A stretch of DNA of 64,000 bases from contig JAJQIF010000009.1 in assembly GCA_021199355.1 (NCBI GenBank), positions 301,792 through 365,791 on the forward strand, written 5' to 3'. The position numbers and the translations under genes were made by a program. Below are positions 44,090-52,186 of the stretch, piece after piece. The stretch's first letter is position 1. Every line of letters begins with the position of its first letter. This stretch comes from Oscillospiraceae bacterium (lineage in GTDB: Bacteria > Bacillota > Clostridia > Oscillospirales > Ruminococcaceae). The notes under the pieces are model-generated. The model was given only the letters and a program-made list of their open reading frames with translations. It searched no databases and was not told the DNA's origin.

Positions 44090-44113
44090 ATATAAAAACT
44101 TGGAGGGTATGTT

Positions 44114-45538
44114 ATGAAAGAGTATATAAAGGGCGCAAACCCCTATATGCCGCTTTGGGAACACGTTCCCGACGGTGAGCCGAGAGTCTTCGAGTATAAC
44201 GGCGAAAAGCGTGTTTATGTTTACGGCTCTCACGACATCGAGAAAACCCAGTATTGTGGAAGAAATCAGGTTGTGTGGAGTGCGCCTGTCGATGACCTGA
44301 CAGACTGGACCTGCCACGGCGTTTGCTACACTGCAACTGACAACAGTGTTCTTTATGCTCCCGACGTTGTTCAGAAGGGCGATACCTTCTATCTCTATGC
44401 CGCCGAGGCATGCGGCTCGAGAATCATGGTTGCAAGCTCCAAGAATCCCGCAGGACCGTTCGAGAACCCAATAAAGACCGACCTTGGTTTCGACCCGGGT
44501 GTGCTTGTAGATGACGATGGCAGAGTTTATGCTTATTGGGGCTTCTGCGGTTGCTATTGCGGCGAGCTTAATGATGACATGGCTACAATCAAAGAGGGGA
44601 CATTCCATGCTCATCCGATGGGGCATACTCCCTGGCAGGATGTAGATGACGGACATCTTGACCCGGACGACGCTTTCTTTGAGGCTTCATCTCCGAGAAA
44701 AGTTATGGGTAAATACGTTTATATCTACTCTAAGAGATACTATACCCCCGTTCCCGAGCTCGGTGTCTACACTCATAACAACGGCTTCCTGTCCTACAAG
44801 TACAGTGACAGTCCTCTCGAAGGTTTCCAGCCGGGTGGAGATATAAGCTTCAACGGCGGCGAGATTCTCAAGAACCCCGACGGCACCGGAGAAATGACAT
44901 ATCGTTGGGGCAACAATCACGGAAGCATCGCTGAAATAAACGGCAAGTGGTATATTTTCTATCACCGCCATACCGGAACCGACGAGTTTGCCCGTCAGGG
45001 AATGCTTGAACCTGTAGACGTTGCTATGGACAAGAACGGTAAAATCTACATCGGCGATATCACCTATGTAAACGGTGAGCCCGTATCCTCAAAGCCCGTT
45101 GAGATGACCTCTCAGGGCGCACATATCAACGGTTTGGATGCCTATAAGCTCATTTCAGCCGGCTATGCCTGCCATCTCCGTGGCGGAAGCACTCAGGCTT
45201 ATATAAAGCCGGTTTATGAGCAGGATGACAACATCTCTGCACCCATCGTGAACATCACAAACGGCACCGTTGCGGGTTATAGATATATCCAGTTCGGTAG
45301 CAACGCGCCGAAGACCGTCACTGTAGAATTAACAGCCTTGAAGGATGCGACTGTCAATGTCCGCCTTGACACCCATGATGGCAGAGTAGTTGCAACCATA
45401 AATCTGGAAGCAGGGGAAACTGAAGCCACAGCTGACCTGACAACCGGAATCATCGGCAAGCATGCTGTGTATTTCGAGTTTAAATCCGATAGCACTGAAC
45501 CTGTTGCCGAGTTCTCAAGATTCACATTTGACAGATAA
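44114..45538 (+). CDS. GH43-family glycosidase with C-terminal carbohydrate-binding-like domain
   Basis: Predicted five-bladed beta-propeller glycosidase of family 43 (arabinofuranosidase or xylosidase type). 'YAPDVVQKGDTFYLYAA' and 'FDPGVLVDDDGRVYAYWG' are propeller blades with the conserved Asp; the likely acid Glu is in 'FFEASSPRK'. Residues about 330-474 look like a CBM6-type beta-sandwich ('GYRYIQFGSN', 'GKHAVYFEF'). 474 residues, no signal peptide, so it would act on imported oligosaccharides. TTGGAGGG lies 7 nt before ATG 44114. Only 24 nt after the ATPase gene, so it may share the Mn-controlled transcript, with no obvious functional link. Exact substrate unknown. Confidence 0.85.
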   Translation: MKEYIKGANPYMPLWEHVPDGEPRVFEYNGEKRVYVYGSHDIEKTQYCGRNQVVWSAPVDDLTDWTCHGVCYTATDNSVLYAPDVVQKGDTFYLYAAEACGSRIMVASSKNPAGPFENPIKTDLGFDPGVLVDDDGRVYAYWGFCGCYCGELNDDMATIKEGTFHAHPMGHTPWQDVDDGHLDPDDAFFEASSPRKVMGKYVYIYSKRYYTPVPELGVYTHNNGFLSYKYSDSPLEGFQPGGDISFNGGEILKNPDGTGEMTYRWGNNHGSIAEINGKWYIFYHRHTGTDEFARQGMLEPVDVAMDKNGKIYIGDITYVNGEPVSSKPVEMTSQGAHINGLDAYKLISAGYACHLRGGSTQAYIKPVYEQDDNISAPIVNITNGTVAGYRYIQFGSNAPKTVTVELTALKDATVNVRLDTHDGRVVATINLEAGETEATADLTTGIIGKHAVYFEFKSDSTEPVAEFSRFTFDR

Positions 45539-45544
45539 TAAAAG

Positions 45545-45570
45545 TCCCTCACAGCCTAAACTGTGAGGGA
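45545..45570. terminator. Bidirectional terminator between the GH43 gene and asnB
   Basis: 10-bp perfect stem TCCCTCACAG / CTGTGAGGGA, loop CCTAAA, with T-rich exits on both strands. Confidence 0.9.
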
Positions 45571-45575
45571 TTTAT

Positions 45576-47402
45576 TTAATCTCCGAAGTACACTTTATAC
45601 CAGACCAGGAACGTATAGATAGTCCATATCTTTCTTGAGTTGTCGTATTTGCCGTTCCTGTGGTCGTCGAGGAGCTGAACAGCTTTTTCGGTATTGAAGA
45701 ACTTTCTGCCGTTCTCGCTCTCGAATTCTGACTTCACGATATTGTAGTACTTATCCTCCTTGAGCCATACACGAATCGGGACAGGGAAGCCGAGCTTTTT
45801 CTTGTCGGCGGTCCTTGGCGGGCAGGCTCTGTGCGCCGCAAGTCTCATGGCATACTTGGTATTTTCCTTCGTGACACGATACTTTGTCGGTATCTTCTCG
45901 CCGAGAGCCATAACCTCTTTATCAAGGAACGGAACTCTCAGCTCAAGCGAGTTTGCCATACTCATCCTGTCAGCCTTGAGAAGAATGTCACCGGCAAGCC
46001 ACATGTTGAGGTCCAAGTATTGCATCTTTGTGACATTGTCCTTATCGGATACTTTATCATAGAACGGCTTTGTAATCTCCATAGCGTTCGGAGCATCAGT
46101 CTGAATCTTCAGAAGAGCTTTTCTCTCTTTTTCCGAGAAGATATAGGCGTTTCCGATAAATCTCTCTTCAAGGTCCTTACCACGTCTTATAAGGAAATTC
46201 AGACCTCTGTGCGCAGGCAGATGCTCACAGATTTTTCCGATTCCTCGTCTTATGGGGCGGGGGATTTTATTGTAGATGGCGACGTCGTCCGGCTCTTTAT
46301 AGATATTGTAGCCGCCGAAAATTTCGTCCGCACCTTCGCCACTCAGAACGACCTTGACGCTCTCGGAAGCGAGCTTACAAACGAAGTACAGCGCGACAGC
46401 CGCAGGGTCGGCAAGTGGTTCGTCCATGTGATACTGAATCTTCGGGAATTCTCCCCAGTATTCGTCGGCGGTGATGACCTTCGAAATGTTCTCTTTACCG
46501 ATAAACTTCGAAAATTCTTTAGCGTAGCCAATCTCGTTATATCTCTCATCTTCGCCGAAGCCGACAGTAAATGTCTTGTCGACATTCGCAACCGCCGCAA
46601 CGTAGCTCGAATCTACTCCGCTTGAAAGGAAGCTTCCGACCTCAACATCGGCTATCTTGTGAGCCTCAACCGAGTCTTTGAAGGTGTCCGAAATCTTATC
46701 GACCCACTCGTCAAGCGAAGGCTCTTCATCCGCTTCGAATTCGACGCTCCAGTATCTCTCGACAGAAAGCTTACCGTTCTTATATAGGAACGAGTGAGCC
46801 GGGGGAAGCCTGTAAACTCCCTTGAAGAAGGTCTCTACGCACGGGGAATACTGGAATGTGAGATAGCTCTCAAGTGCCGCCTCATTGAGCTCTTTTTTGA
46901 AAAGCGGGTGCAGAATCAGGCTCTTGATTTCCGAGCCGAAGATGAAGCTTCCGCCCATCTCGGTGTAGTAAAGAGGCTTGATTCCGAAATAGTCCCTCGC
47001 ACCGAAAAGCTCTTTTTTGTTCTTGTCCCAGATAACAAACGCAAACATGCCTCTGAGCTTATTAAGCATATCCTTGCCCCATTGCTCATAGCCGTGAACA
47101 AGAACCTCGGTGTCGGTGTTCGTTTTGAAGGTGTGTCCCTTCATAATGAGCTCTTCGCGTAGCTTCTGATAGTTGTAAATCTCGCCGTTGAAGACAATTA
47201 CCATTGAGCCGTCTTCGTTGTAAATTGGCTGATCTCCGCCTGCAAGGTCAATAATAGAAAGCCTGCGAAATCCCATTGCAATGTCCTGATCGATGTATTC
47301 TCCGTCGGAATCAGGACCTCGATGCTTGATTGAATCCATCTGACGCTCAAGAACCGTTTTTGCGTCCTGAATGGTGTTTGTAAAGCCGACAAAGCCGCAC
47401 AT
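45576..47402 (-). CDS. asnB: Asparagine synthase (glutamine-hydrolysing)
   Basis: Makes asparagine from aspartate, ATP and glutamine. The N-terminal Ntn amidotransferase domain starts with catalytic Cys ('MCGFVGF') and has 'HRGPDSDGEY' and 'FNGEIYNY'. The synthetase domain carries the PP-loop 'FLSSGVDSSYVAA' and 'VLSGEGADEIFGGY'. Full length at 608 residues. GGAGG lies 10 nt before ATG 47402. Single gene with its own promoter, convergent with the GH43 gene. Some AsnB paralogues amidate cell-wall peptides instead of aspartate; sequence alone does not exclude that. Confidence 0.95.
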   Translation of the reverse strand: MCGFVGFTNTIQDAKTVLERQMDSIKHRGPDSDGEYIDQDIAMGFRRLSIIDLAGGDQPIYNEDGSMVIVFNGEIYNYQKLREELIMKGHTFKTNTDTEVLVHGYEQWGKDMLNKLRGMFAFVIWDKNKKELFGARDYFGIKPLYYTEMGGSFIFGSEIKSLILHPLFKKELNEAALESYLTFQYSPCVETFFKGVYRLPPAHSFLYKNGKLSVERYWSVEFEADEEPSLDEWVDKISDTFKDSVEAHKIADVEVGSFLSSGVDSSYVAAVANVDKTFTVGFGEDERYNEIGYAKEFSKFIGKENISKVITADEYWGEFPKIQYHMDEPLADPAAVALYFVCKLASESVKVVLSGEGADEIFGGYNIYKEPDDVAIYNKIPRPIRRGIGKICEHLPAHRGLNFLIRRGKDLEERFIGNAYIFSEKERKALLKIQTDAPNAMEITKPFYDKVSDKDNVTKMQYLDLNMWLAGDILLKADRMSMANSLELRVPFLDKEVMALGEKIPTKYRVTKENTKYAMRLAAHRACPPRTADKKKLGFPVPIRVWLKEDKYYNIVKSEFESENGRKFFNTEKAVQLLDDHRNGKYDNSRKIWTIYTFLVWYKVYFGD

Positions 47403-47472
47403 ATGCTGTCATCCTCCTTTGTTGAATGCCGTGGGCAGTTCCCACAGCCGAAAAGACATATCTTATCAAACT

Positions 47473-47501
47473 ATTATAGACGATTTGGAAGCATTTTTCA
47501 A
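47473..47501 (-). promoter_or_regulatory. Promoter of asnB
   Basis: Minus-strand TTGAAA, 17 nt, TATAAT (plus-strand ATTATA 47473-47478), about 70 nt before the start. Confidence 0.85.
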
Positions 47502-47561
47502 GCCCATAACAAGAAATATGGTTACAAGCGGGTTACAAATAATGAAAATTCGCAAAATTCC

Positions 47562-47590
47562 TTGAAAGTCACGCCTTTTTGCTATATAAT
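47562..47590 (+). promoter_or_regulatory. Promoter of the SGNH hydrolase-DUF4358 pair
   Basis: TTGAAA (47562-47567), 17 nt, TATAAT (47585-47590), 33 nt before the start; divergent from the asnB promoter. Confidence 0.85.
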
Positions 47591-47623
47591 AATCGGTAGA
47601 AAGATTTTCAGAGGAGCATACCC

Positions 47624-48493
47624 ATGGCTAACGTATCAAGAACCAAAAAGCCTCTCAAGGTAAGATATAATTTCGGAATAGTCCTGTTGGGAGTTATCAT
47701 AATTTTCGGTGTCGTCTTCTACAGATATATGAAAAGCACGACCCTTGAAGAAGTGCTGTCCGAGGACAGAGAGATATATGTCCCTTCGTTTGCGTCGATT
47801 TTGGGAAACGATGACGAGGAGGAAGAGGATAACTCAGTAGCAACGGATACCGATTCCGAATCCAAGGAGTCGGAACCTTCGGAAATAATAAATCCCGTTC
47901 CCGAAAGTGAGGCTGTCTCAAACGATTACCTTGACAGCTGCGTTTTCATCGGCGATTCGATAACCTATGGGCTTTCCTCTTATGGCTTGGTTTCGTCCTC
48001 GAGTGTCTACGCAAGCGTTTCGATGAGCATTGCCAAAATTGAAACCGAGGAAATCGAAACCCAGTATGGCACAATGACCGTTCTGGATGCGCTCGAGGAA
48101 AGTCAGCCGGAAAATATCTATGTCATGCTCGGCACAAACGGCGCGGCGTGGCTCAGTGTCGACGACATGTATGACTATTTCACGTCATTCATGAAGAAGC
48201 TGATGAATAAATGCCCCGACTCTGAGATTTATATAATCTCGGTGCCTCCGGTAACCTCGGATAAAGAATCGTCTGTCGAAACGCCAATATCCAACAGCGA
48301 CCTTGACAGCTTCAACGAGCTTCTTCTTGAGTATGCCAATGACAAGTCGCTTCACTATCTCGATGTCAATTCATATCTTAAAGACGGCGGAAGTTCGCTT
48401 CCGTCATCATATGCGGAAAATGACGGTGTCCATCTGAAATACTCCACCTATGAGCTGTTTATAGACTACATACTCACGCATGTTGCCGGATAG
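47624..48493 (+). CDS. Membrane-anchored SGNH/GDSL hydrolase
   Basis: Predicted extracytoplasmic esterase or acyltransferase-like hydrolase. Residues about 15-35 form one membrane anchor after a basic N-terminus, followed by an acidic Ser/Glu linker to about 100. The catalytic domain has block I 'VFIGDSITYGLSS' with the nucleophilic Ser, block III 'MLGTNGAAW' and block V 'NDGVHLK' with Asp/His. It has 289 residues; GAGGAG lies 9 nt upstream of ATG 47624. A DUF4358 lipoprotein gene overlaps closely (10 nt gap). The pair probably works at the outer membrane face, perhaps on acylated polymers; substrate unknown. Confidence 0.87.
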   Translation: MANVSRTKKPLKVRYNFGIVLLGVIIIFGVVFYRYMKSTTLEEVLSEDREIYVPSFASILGNDDEEEEDNSVATDTDSESKESEPSEIINPVPESEAVSNDYLDSCVFIGDSITYGLSSYGLVSSSSVYASVSMSIAKIETEEIETQYGTMTVLDALEESQPENIYVMLGTNGAAWLSVDDMYDYFTSFMKKLMNKCPDSEIYIISVPPVTSDKESSVETPISNSDLDSFNELLLEYANDKSLHYLDVNSYLKDGGSSLPSSYAENDGVHLKYSTYELFIDYILTHVAG

Positions 48494-48503
48494 GAGATAT
48501 AAT

Positions 48504-48968
48504 ATGAAAAAAATCGGAATAATAATTCTTGCGGTTACAGTGCTTTTCACTGCCTGCGGAAGCGCTCTTCCTTCACCTGATGCTACAGAACTGGCAACAG
48601 AAATACTTGAAACTCTCGGAGAGCCCGATAATTTCGCACTTGCGGACAGCGAAACAGTCGATATAGTCTTCGGTTGTGACAGCTCCGTTTATGATGATTA
48701 CTGCGTCATGTACTCAACAGAGGACATTTCGGCAGATATAATTGCAATTTTCAAGTCGCCGGACGATGAGACACAGGATGAAACCGAAGAAATGCTTGAA
48801 GAGTTTCTCGATACAAGGCTCAACGATTTCAAGGGTTACGCCCCGTTGGAGGTTCAGAAAATCGAAAACACCAAGCTCATCACCTACGGGAGCTATGATA
48901 TTCTGATTATAATTTCTGATTTTGATACCGCAAAAAGCGTTGTTGACAGCGAATTTGCGACCGAATAA
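48504..48968 (+). CDS. DUF4358-type lipoprotein, uncharacterised
   Basis: 154-residue predicted lipoprotein. The signal peptide ends in the lipobox 'LFTACGS', so Cys18 would be lipidated by Lgt. The body ('GCDSSVYDDYCVMYSTEDISADIIAIFKS', split here only as a landmark) ends with 'KLITYGSYDILIIISDFDTA', the layout I recognise as DUF4358. AGGAG lies 7 nt before ATG 48504; the track start at 48480 lies inside the SGNH gene. Co-transcribed with the SGNH hydrolase. No known biochemical activity. Confidence 0.8.
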   Translation: MKKIGIIILAVTVLFTACGSALPSPDATELATEILETLGEPDNFALADSETVDIVFGCDSSVYDDYCVMYSTEDISADIIAIFKSPDDETQDETEEMLEEFLDTRLNDFKGYAPLEVQKIENTKLITYGSYDILIIISDFDTAKSVVDSEFATE

Positions 48969-49030
48969 AGGAATAAGACTTTACTGTGGCTTTTTTGAAC
49001 CTTCAAAAATCAGCACTTGACTTCACAGAT

Positions 49031-49059
49031 ATGCGTCGGAAATTTATCGTCCGACGCAT
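49031..49059 (+). terminator. Hairpin terminator after the DUF4358 gene
   Basis: ATGCGTCGGA, loop, TCCGACGCAT, then TTGTT; perfect 10-bp stem but a short U-tract. Confidence 0.7.
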
Positions 49060-49127
49060 TTGTTAAGCCTGACGCCTTGCTTGACATAATATACAAAACC
49101 CAACAAAAAAATTCTCGCAAATTTGGA

Positions 49128-49156
49128 TTGACAACTGCGTCAAGATACAATATACT
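49128..49156 (+). promoter_or_regulatory. Promoter of the nrdD unit
   Basis: TTGACA (49128-49133), 17 nt, TATACT (49151-49156); the -10 lies inside the first NrdR-like box. The leader to nrdD is about 130 nt. Confidence 0.82.
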
Positions 49157-49191
49157 TGACTTACTGGAACTTCAAGCCCAATATGTTGTGT
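49145..49191 (+). promoter_or_regulatory. Pair of NrdR-box-like sites upstream of nrdD
   Basis: Box 1 (49145-49160) ATACAATATACTTGAC and box 2 (49176-49191) GCCCAATATGTTGTGT share CAATAT cores exactly 31 bp apart, about three helical turns, the spacing known for NrdR repressor boxes (ACACAATATATTGTGT type). Box 2 matches that form at 13 of 16 positions; box 1 has a good left half and a poor right half. Box 1 covers the -10 element. Confidence 0.65.
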
Positions 49192-49294
49192 TTGCAAGCT
49201 TTCGCAACAACAACATCTTCCGGTTTAAAATATAACTCCTTAAACCCGATTTTGAGATGAATTGCAGAAATATTACCCAGACGGAGGAAGAAAA

Positions 49295-51619
49295 ATGATT
49301 ACCAAAATTCAGAAAAGGGACGGAAGAATAGTCACCTTCAATGTTGAAAAGATAGCGAGTGCTATATATAAAGCCGCGGAATCTGTCGGTGGCACCGATT
49401 ACGATCAGGCTCTTGAAATTGCGGGAAGAGTGTGCGACGCTGTTGAGGCGAGCGGCAAGAAAATTCCCACGGTAGAAGAGATTCAGGACGAAGTTGAGAG
49501 AACTCTTATCGAAGAGGGTCACGCATCTACCGCAAAGGCTTATATTCTCTACAGAGCCAACAGGACGAGAGTCCGTGAGATGAATACGAAGATCATGAAG
49601 ATTTATGAGGAGCTCACCTTCAGCTCCGCCAAGGACAGCGACACAAAGCGTGAGAACGCCAACATCGATGGCGATACCGCAATGGGCACCATGCTCAAGT
49701 ACGGCTCCTGCGGCGCAAAGGAATTCTACGAGATGTATGTCCTTGACCCGAAGTTTGCAAAGGCTCACTCCGAGGGCGATATTCACATTCACGACCTCGA
49801 CTTCTATACTCTCACGACTACCTGCACACAGATTGATCTCACCAAGCTCTTCAAGAACGGCTTCTCGACCGGTCACGGACACCTGAGAACCCCGAACGAG
49901 ATTTCGAGCTATGCGGCGCTTGCCTGCATCGCCATCCAGTCCAACCAGAACGACCAGCACGGCGGTCAGTCGATTCCGAAGTTCGACTACGACATGGCGG
50001 AGGGCGTAAAGAAGACCTTCATGCACCGTTATCGCGACAATGTGATCCGTTCATTGGAGCTTGTCGATAACGTTGATTCAGTCGGAGCGGGGGGCTACGT
50101 CAGAAATTATCTTGATGAGCTTGCACACAAGGGCTTGGTACCGACTCTTGACATGACCGACGAATACCGTGCGGCTGAGGCTGAGTATCTCAAGAAATAC
50201 TGCTCTGATGAAGAGATTGCAAAGATTCAGAAATTTGCTTATGAGTCTTCCGTCAAGGAAACCGACAAGGCAACCTATCAGGCGATGGAAGCTCTTATCC
50301 ATAACCTCAACACCATGAACTCCCGTGCCGGTGCTCAGACTCCGTTCAGCTCCATCAACTACGGAACAGACACCTCGACAGAGGGCAGAATGGTTATAAG
50401 AAATATCCTCCTTGCCGAGGATGCGGGTCTCGGAAACGGTGAAACTCCTATCTTCCCGATTCACATCTTCAAGGTCAAGGAAGGCATAAACTACAACCCC
50501 GGCGACCCGAACTATGACATGTTCAAGCTTGCATGCAAGGTTTCCGCCAAGCGTCTCTTCCCGAACTTCTCGTTCATCGACGCTCCGTTCAACCTTCAGT
50601 ACTACAAGGAGGGTGACCCCGACACCGAAATCGCCTATATGGGTTGCCGCACAAGAGTTATAGGCAACGCCTATGACCCGACCCGTCAGATAGTCACTGG
50701 AAGAGGAAATCTTTCGTTCACTTCAATCAATCTCCCTCGTCTCGCTATCGAGTCAAAGGGCGATGTTGATCTCTTCTACAAGAAGCTTGACGACATGATG
50801 GACCTCGTTATCGAGCAGCTTATGGCAAGATTCAAGATTCAGTCGGAGAAGAAGGTCAAGAACTACCCGTTCCTCATGGGGCAGGGCGTATGGCTCGACT
50901 CCGAGAAGCTTTCCGCCGATGACACCGTCGGCGAGGTCCTCAAGCACGGCACCCTTTCCGTCGGCTTCATAGGTCTTGCGGAGACCCTCAAGGCTCTTAT
51001 CGGCAAGCACCACGGCGAAAGCGAAGAGGCAAGAAAGCTTGGTTACGAGATTATCTCAAGAATGAGAGCAAGACTCGACGCTGAAACCGAGAAGACCCAC
51101 CTCAACTGGTCGCTTCTTGCGACACCCGCCGAAGGTCTTTCGGGAAGATTCGTAAGAATCGACCGTGAAAAGTACGGCTCTATCGAAGGTGTAACCGACA
51201 GAGAGTATTACACCAATTCATTCCACGTTCCTGTTTACTATCCCATCAGCGCTTTCGAGAAGATAAGAATCGAAGCTCCTTATCACGCGCTCACAAATGC
51301 CGGACACATCAGCTATGTCGAGCTTGATGGAGATCCCTTGCAGAATCTTGATGCCTTCGAGAAGATTATCCGCTTCATGAAGGAATCCGGCATCGGCTAC
51401 GGCTCAATCAACCACCACGTCGACAGGGACCCTTGCTGTGGCTTCACAGGCATAATCGGCGATACTTGCCCCAAGTGCGGCAGAAAAGAGCATGAGGGCA
51501 GCTACGGTTTCGAGAGAATCCGCAGAATCACCGGTTATCTTGTCGGAACGCTCGATCGCTTCAATGATGCTAAGCGTGCAGAGGAGCGAGACAGAGTCAA
51601 GCATTCAATCACCGAGTAA
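49295..51619 (+). CDS. nrdD: Anaerobic ribonucleoside-triphosphate reductase
   Basis: Class III, glycyl-radical ribonucleotide reductase that makes dNTPs without oxygen. The N-terminal ATP-cone ('KIQKRDGRIVTFNVEKIASAI', about 1-90) senses ATP/dATP. The core includes 'TTTCTQIDLTKLF', 'CRTRVIGNAY' and the C-terminal zinc site 'CCGFTGIIGDTCPKCG', then the radical glycine loop 'RRITGYLVGTLDRFND'. It has 774 residues from ATG 49295 (GGAGG 6 nt upstream). nrdG follows after 17 nt. Oxygen sensitivity of this enzyme fits a strict anaerobe. Likely repressed by NrdR. Confidence 0.97.
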   Translation: MITKIQKRDGRIVTFNVEKIASAIYKAAESVGGTDYDQALEIAGRVCDAVEASGKKIPTVEEIQDEVERTLIEEGHASTAKAYILYRANRTRVREMNTKIMKIYEELTFSSAKDSDTKRENANIDGDTAMGTMLKYGSCGAKEFYEMYVLDPKFAKAHSEGDIHIHDLDFYTLTTTCTQIDLTKLFKNGFSTGHGHLRTPNEISSYAALACIAIQSNQNDQHGGQSIPKFDYDMAEGVKKTFMHRYRDNVIRSLELVDNVDSVGAGGYVRNYLDELAHKGLVPTLDMTDEYRAAEAEYLKKYCSDEEIAKIQKFAYESSVKETDKATYQAMEALIHNLNTMNSRAGAQTPFSSINYGTDTSTEGRMVIRNILLAEDAGLGNGETPIFPIHIFKVKEGINYNPGDPNYDMFKLACKVSAKRLFPNFSFIDAPFNLQYYKEGDPDTEIAYMGCRTRVIGNAYDPTRQIVTGRGNLSFTSINLPRLAIESKGDVDLFYKKLDDMMDLVIEQLMARFKIQSEKKVKNYPFLMGQGVWLDSEKLSADDTVGEVLKHGTLSVGFIGLAETLKALIGKHHGESEEARKLGYEIISRMRARLDAETEKTHLNWSLLATPAEGLSGRFVRIDREKYGSIEGVTDREYYTNSFHVPVYYPISAFEKIRIEAPYHALTNAGHISYVELDGDPLQNLDAFEKIIRFMKESGIGYGSINHHVDRDPCCGFTGIIGDTCPKCGRKEHEGSYGFERIRRITGYLVGTLDRFNDAKRAEERDRVKHSITE

Positions 51620-51636
51620 ATTATCGGAGGCTCACT

Positions 51637-52164
51637 ATGAAACTCAGAATGTCCGGAGTCGTCGGCGAATCAATCGTCGACGGTCCCGGAATCAGATACA
51701 CCGTTTTCGTTCAGGGCTGTCCTCATCATTGTGAGGGTTGCCACAATCCGCAGACTCACGATTTTTCGGGAGGATATGACGACGATACGGATGCACTTTA
51801 CGAAAAAATAATCGAAGATCCGCTGCTGGACGGCGTCACGTTCAGCGGCGGCGAGCCGTTTTGTCAGGCAAAGCCCTTGGCAGAGCTTGGACGCAAGCTG
51901 AAAACAAATGGCTTGGGGGTAATATCCTATACCGGTTACACCGTTGAGTATCTACTCAAGAATGCAAACGAGGAAAACGGCTATATGGAGCTCCTGAAAA
52001 CCATAGACTGGCTCGTCGACGGAAGATTCGTTCTCTCACTCAAGAGCTATGAATGTCGTTTCAGAGGAAGCACCAATCAGCGGATTATTGACGTTCCAAA
52101 AACGCTTGAAAAATTCACGGAAGGATTGCCCGAGGATACATGGGCTGTTGTCGTTGACTTATAA
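51637..52164 (+). CDS. nrdG: Anaerobic RNR-activating protein NrdG (radical SAM)
   Basis: Radical-SAM enzyme that generates the glycyl radical on NrdD. The cluster motif 'CPHHCEGC' (CxxxCxxC), 'TFSGGEPFCQ' (GGE motif) and 'WLVDGRF' are present in the 175-residue protein. GGAGG lies 8 nt before ATG 51637, 17 nt after nrdD. The genes are always paired in this system. A binding lipoprotein gene starts 22 nt after its stop. Confidence 0.96.
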   Translation: MKLRMSGVVGESIVDGPGIRYTVFVQGCPHHCEGCHNPQTHDFSGGYDDDTDALYEKIIEDPLLDGVTFSGGEPFCQAKPLAELGRKLKTNGLGVISYTGYTVEYLLKNANEENGYMELLKTIDWLVDGRFVLSLKSYECRFRGSTNQRIIDVPKTLEKFTEGLPEDTWAVVVDL

Positions 52165-52186
52165 AACCCATAGAACCGTTTCGGTC

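Noticed and set aside
52049-52186. Upstream extension of the binding lipoprotein in the ORF track
   Set aside because: Would place 46 residues ahead of a classic lipoprotein signal peptide and lies in nrdG.
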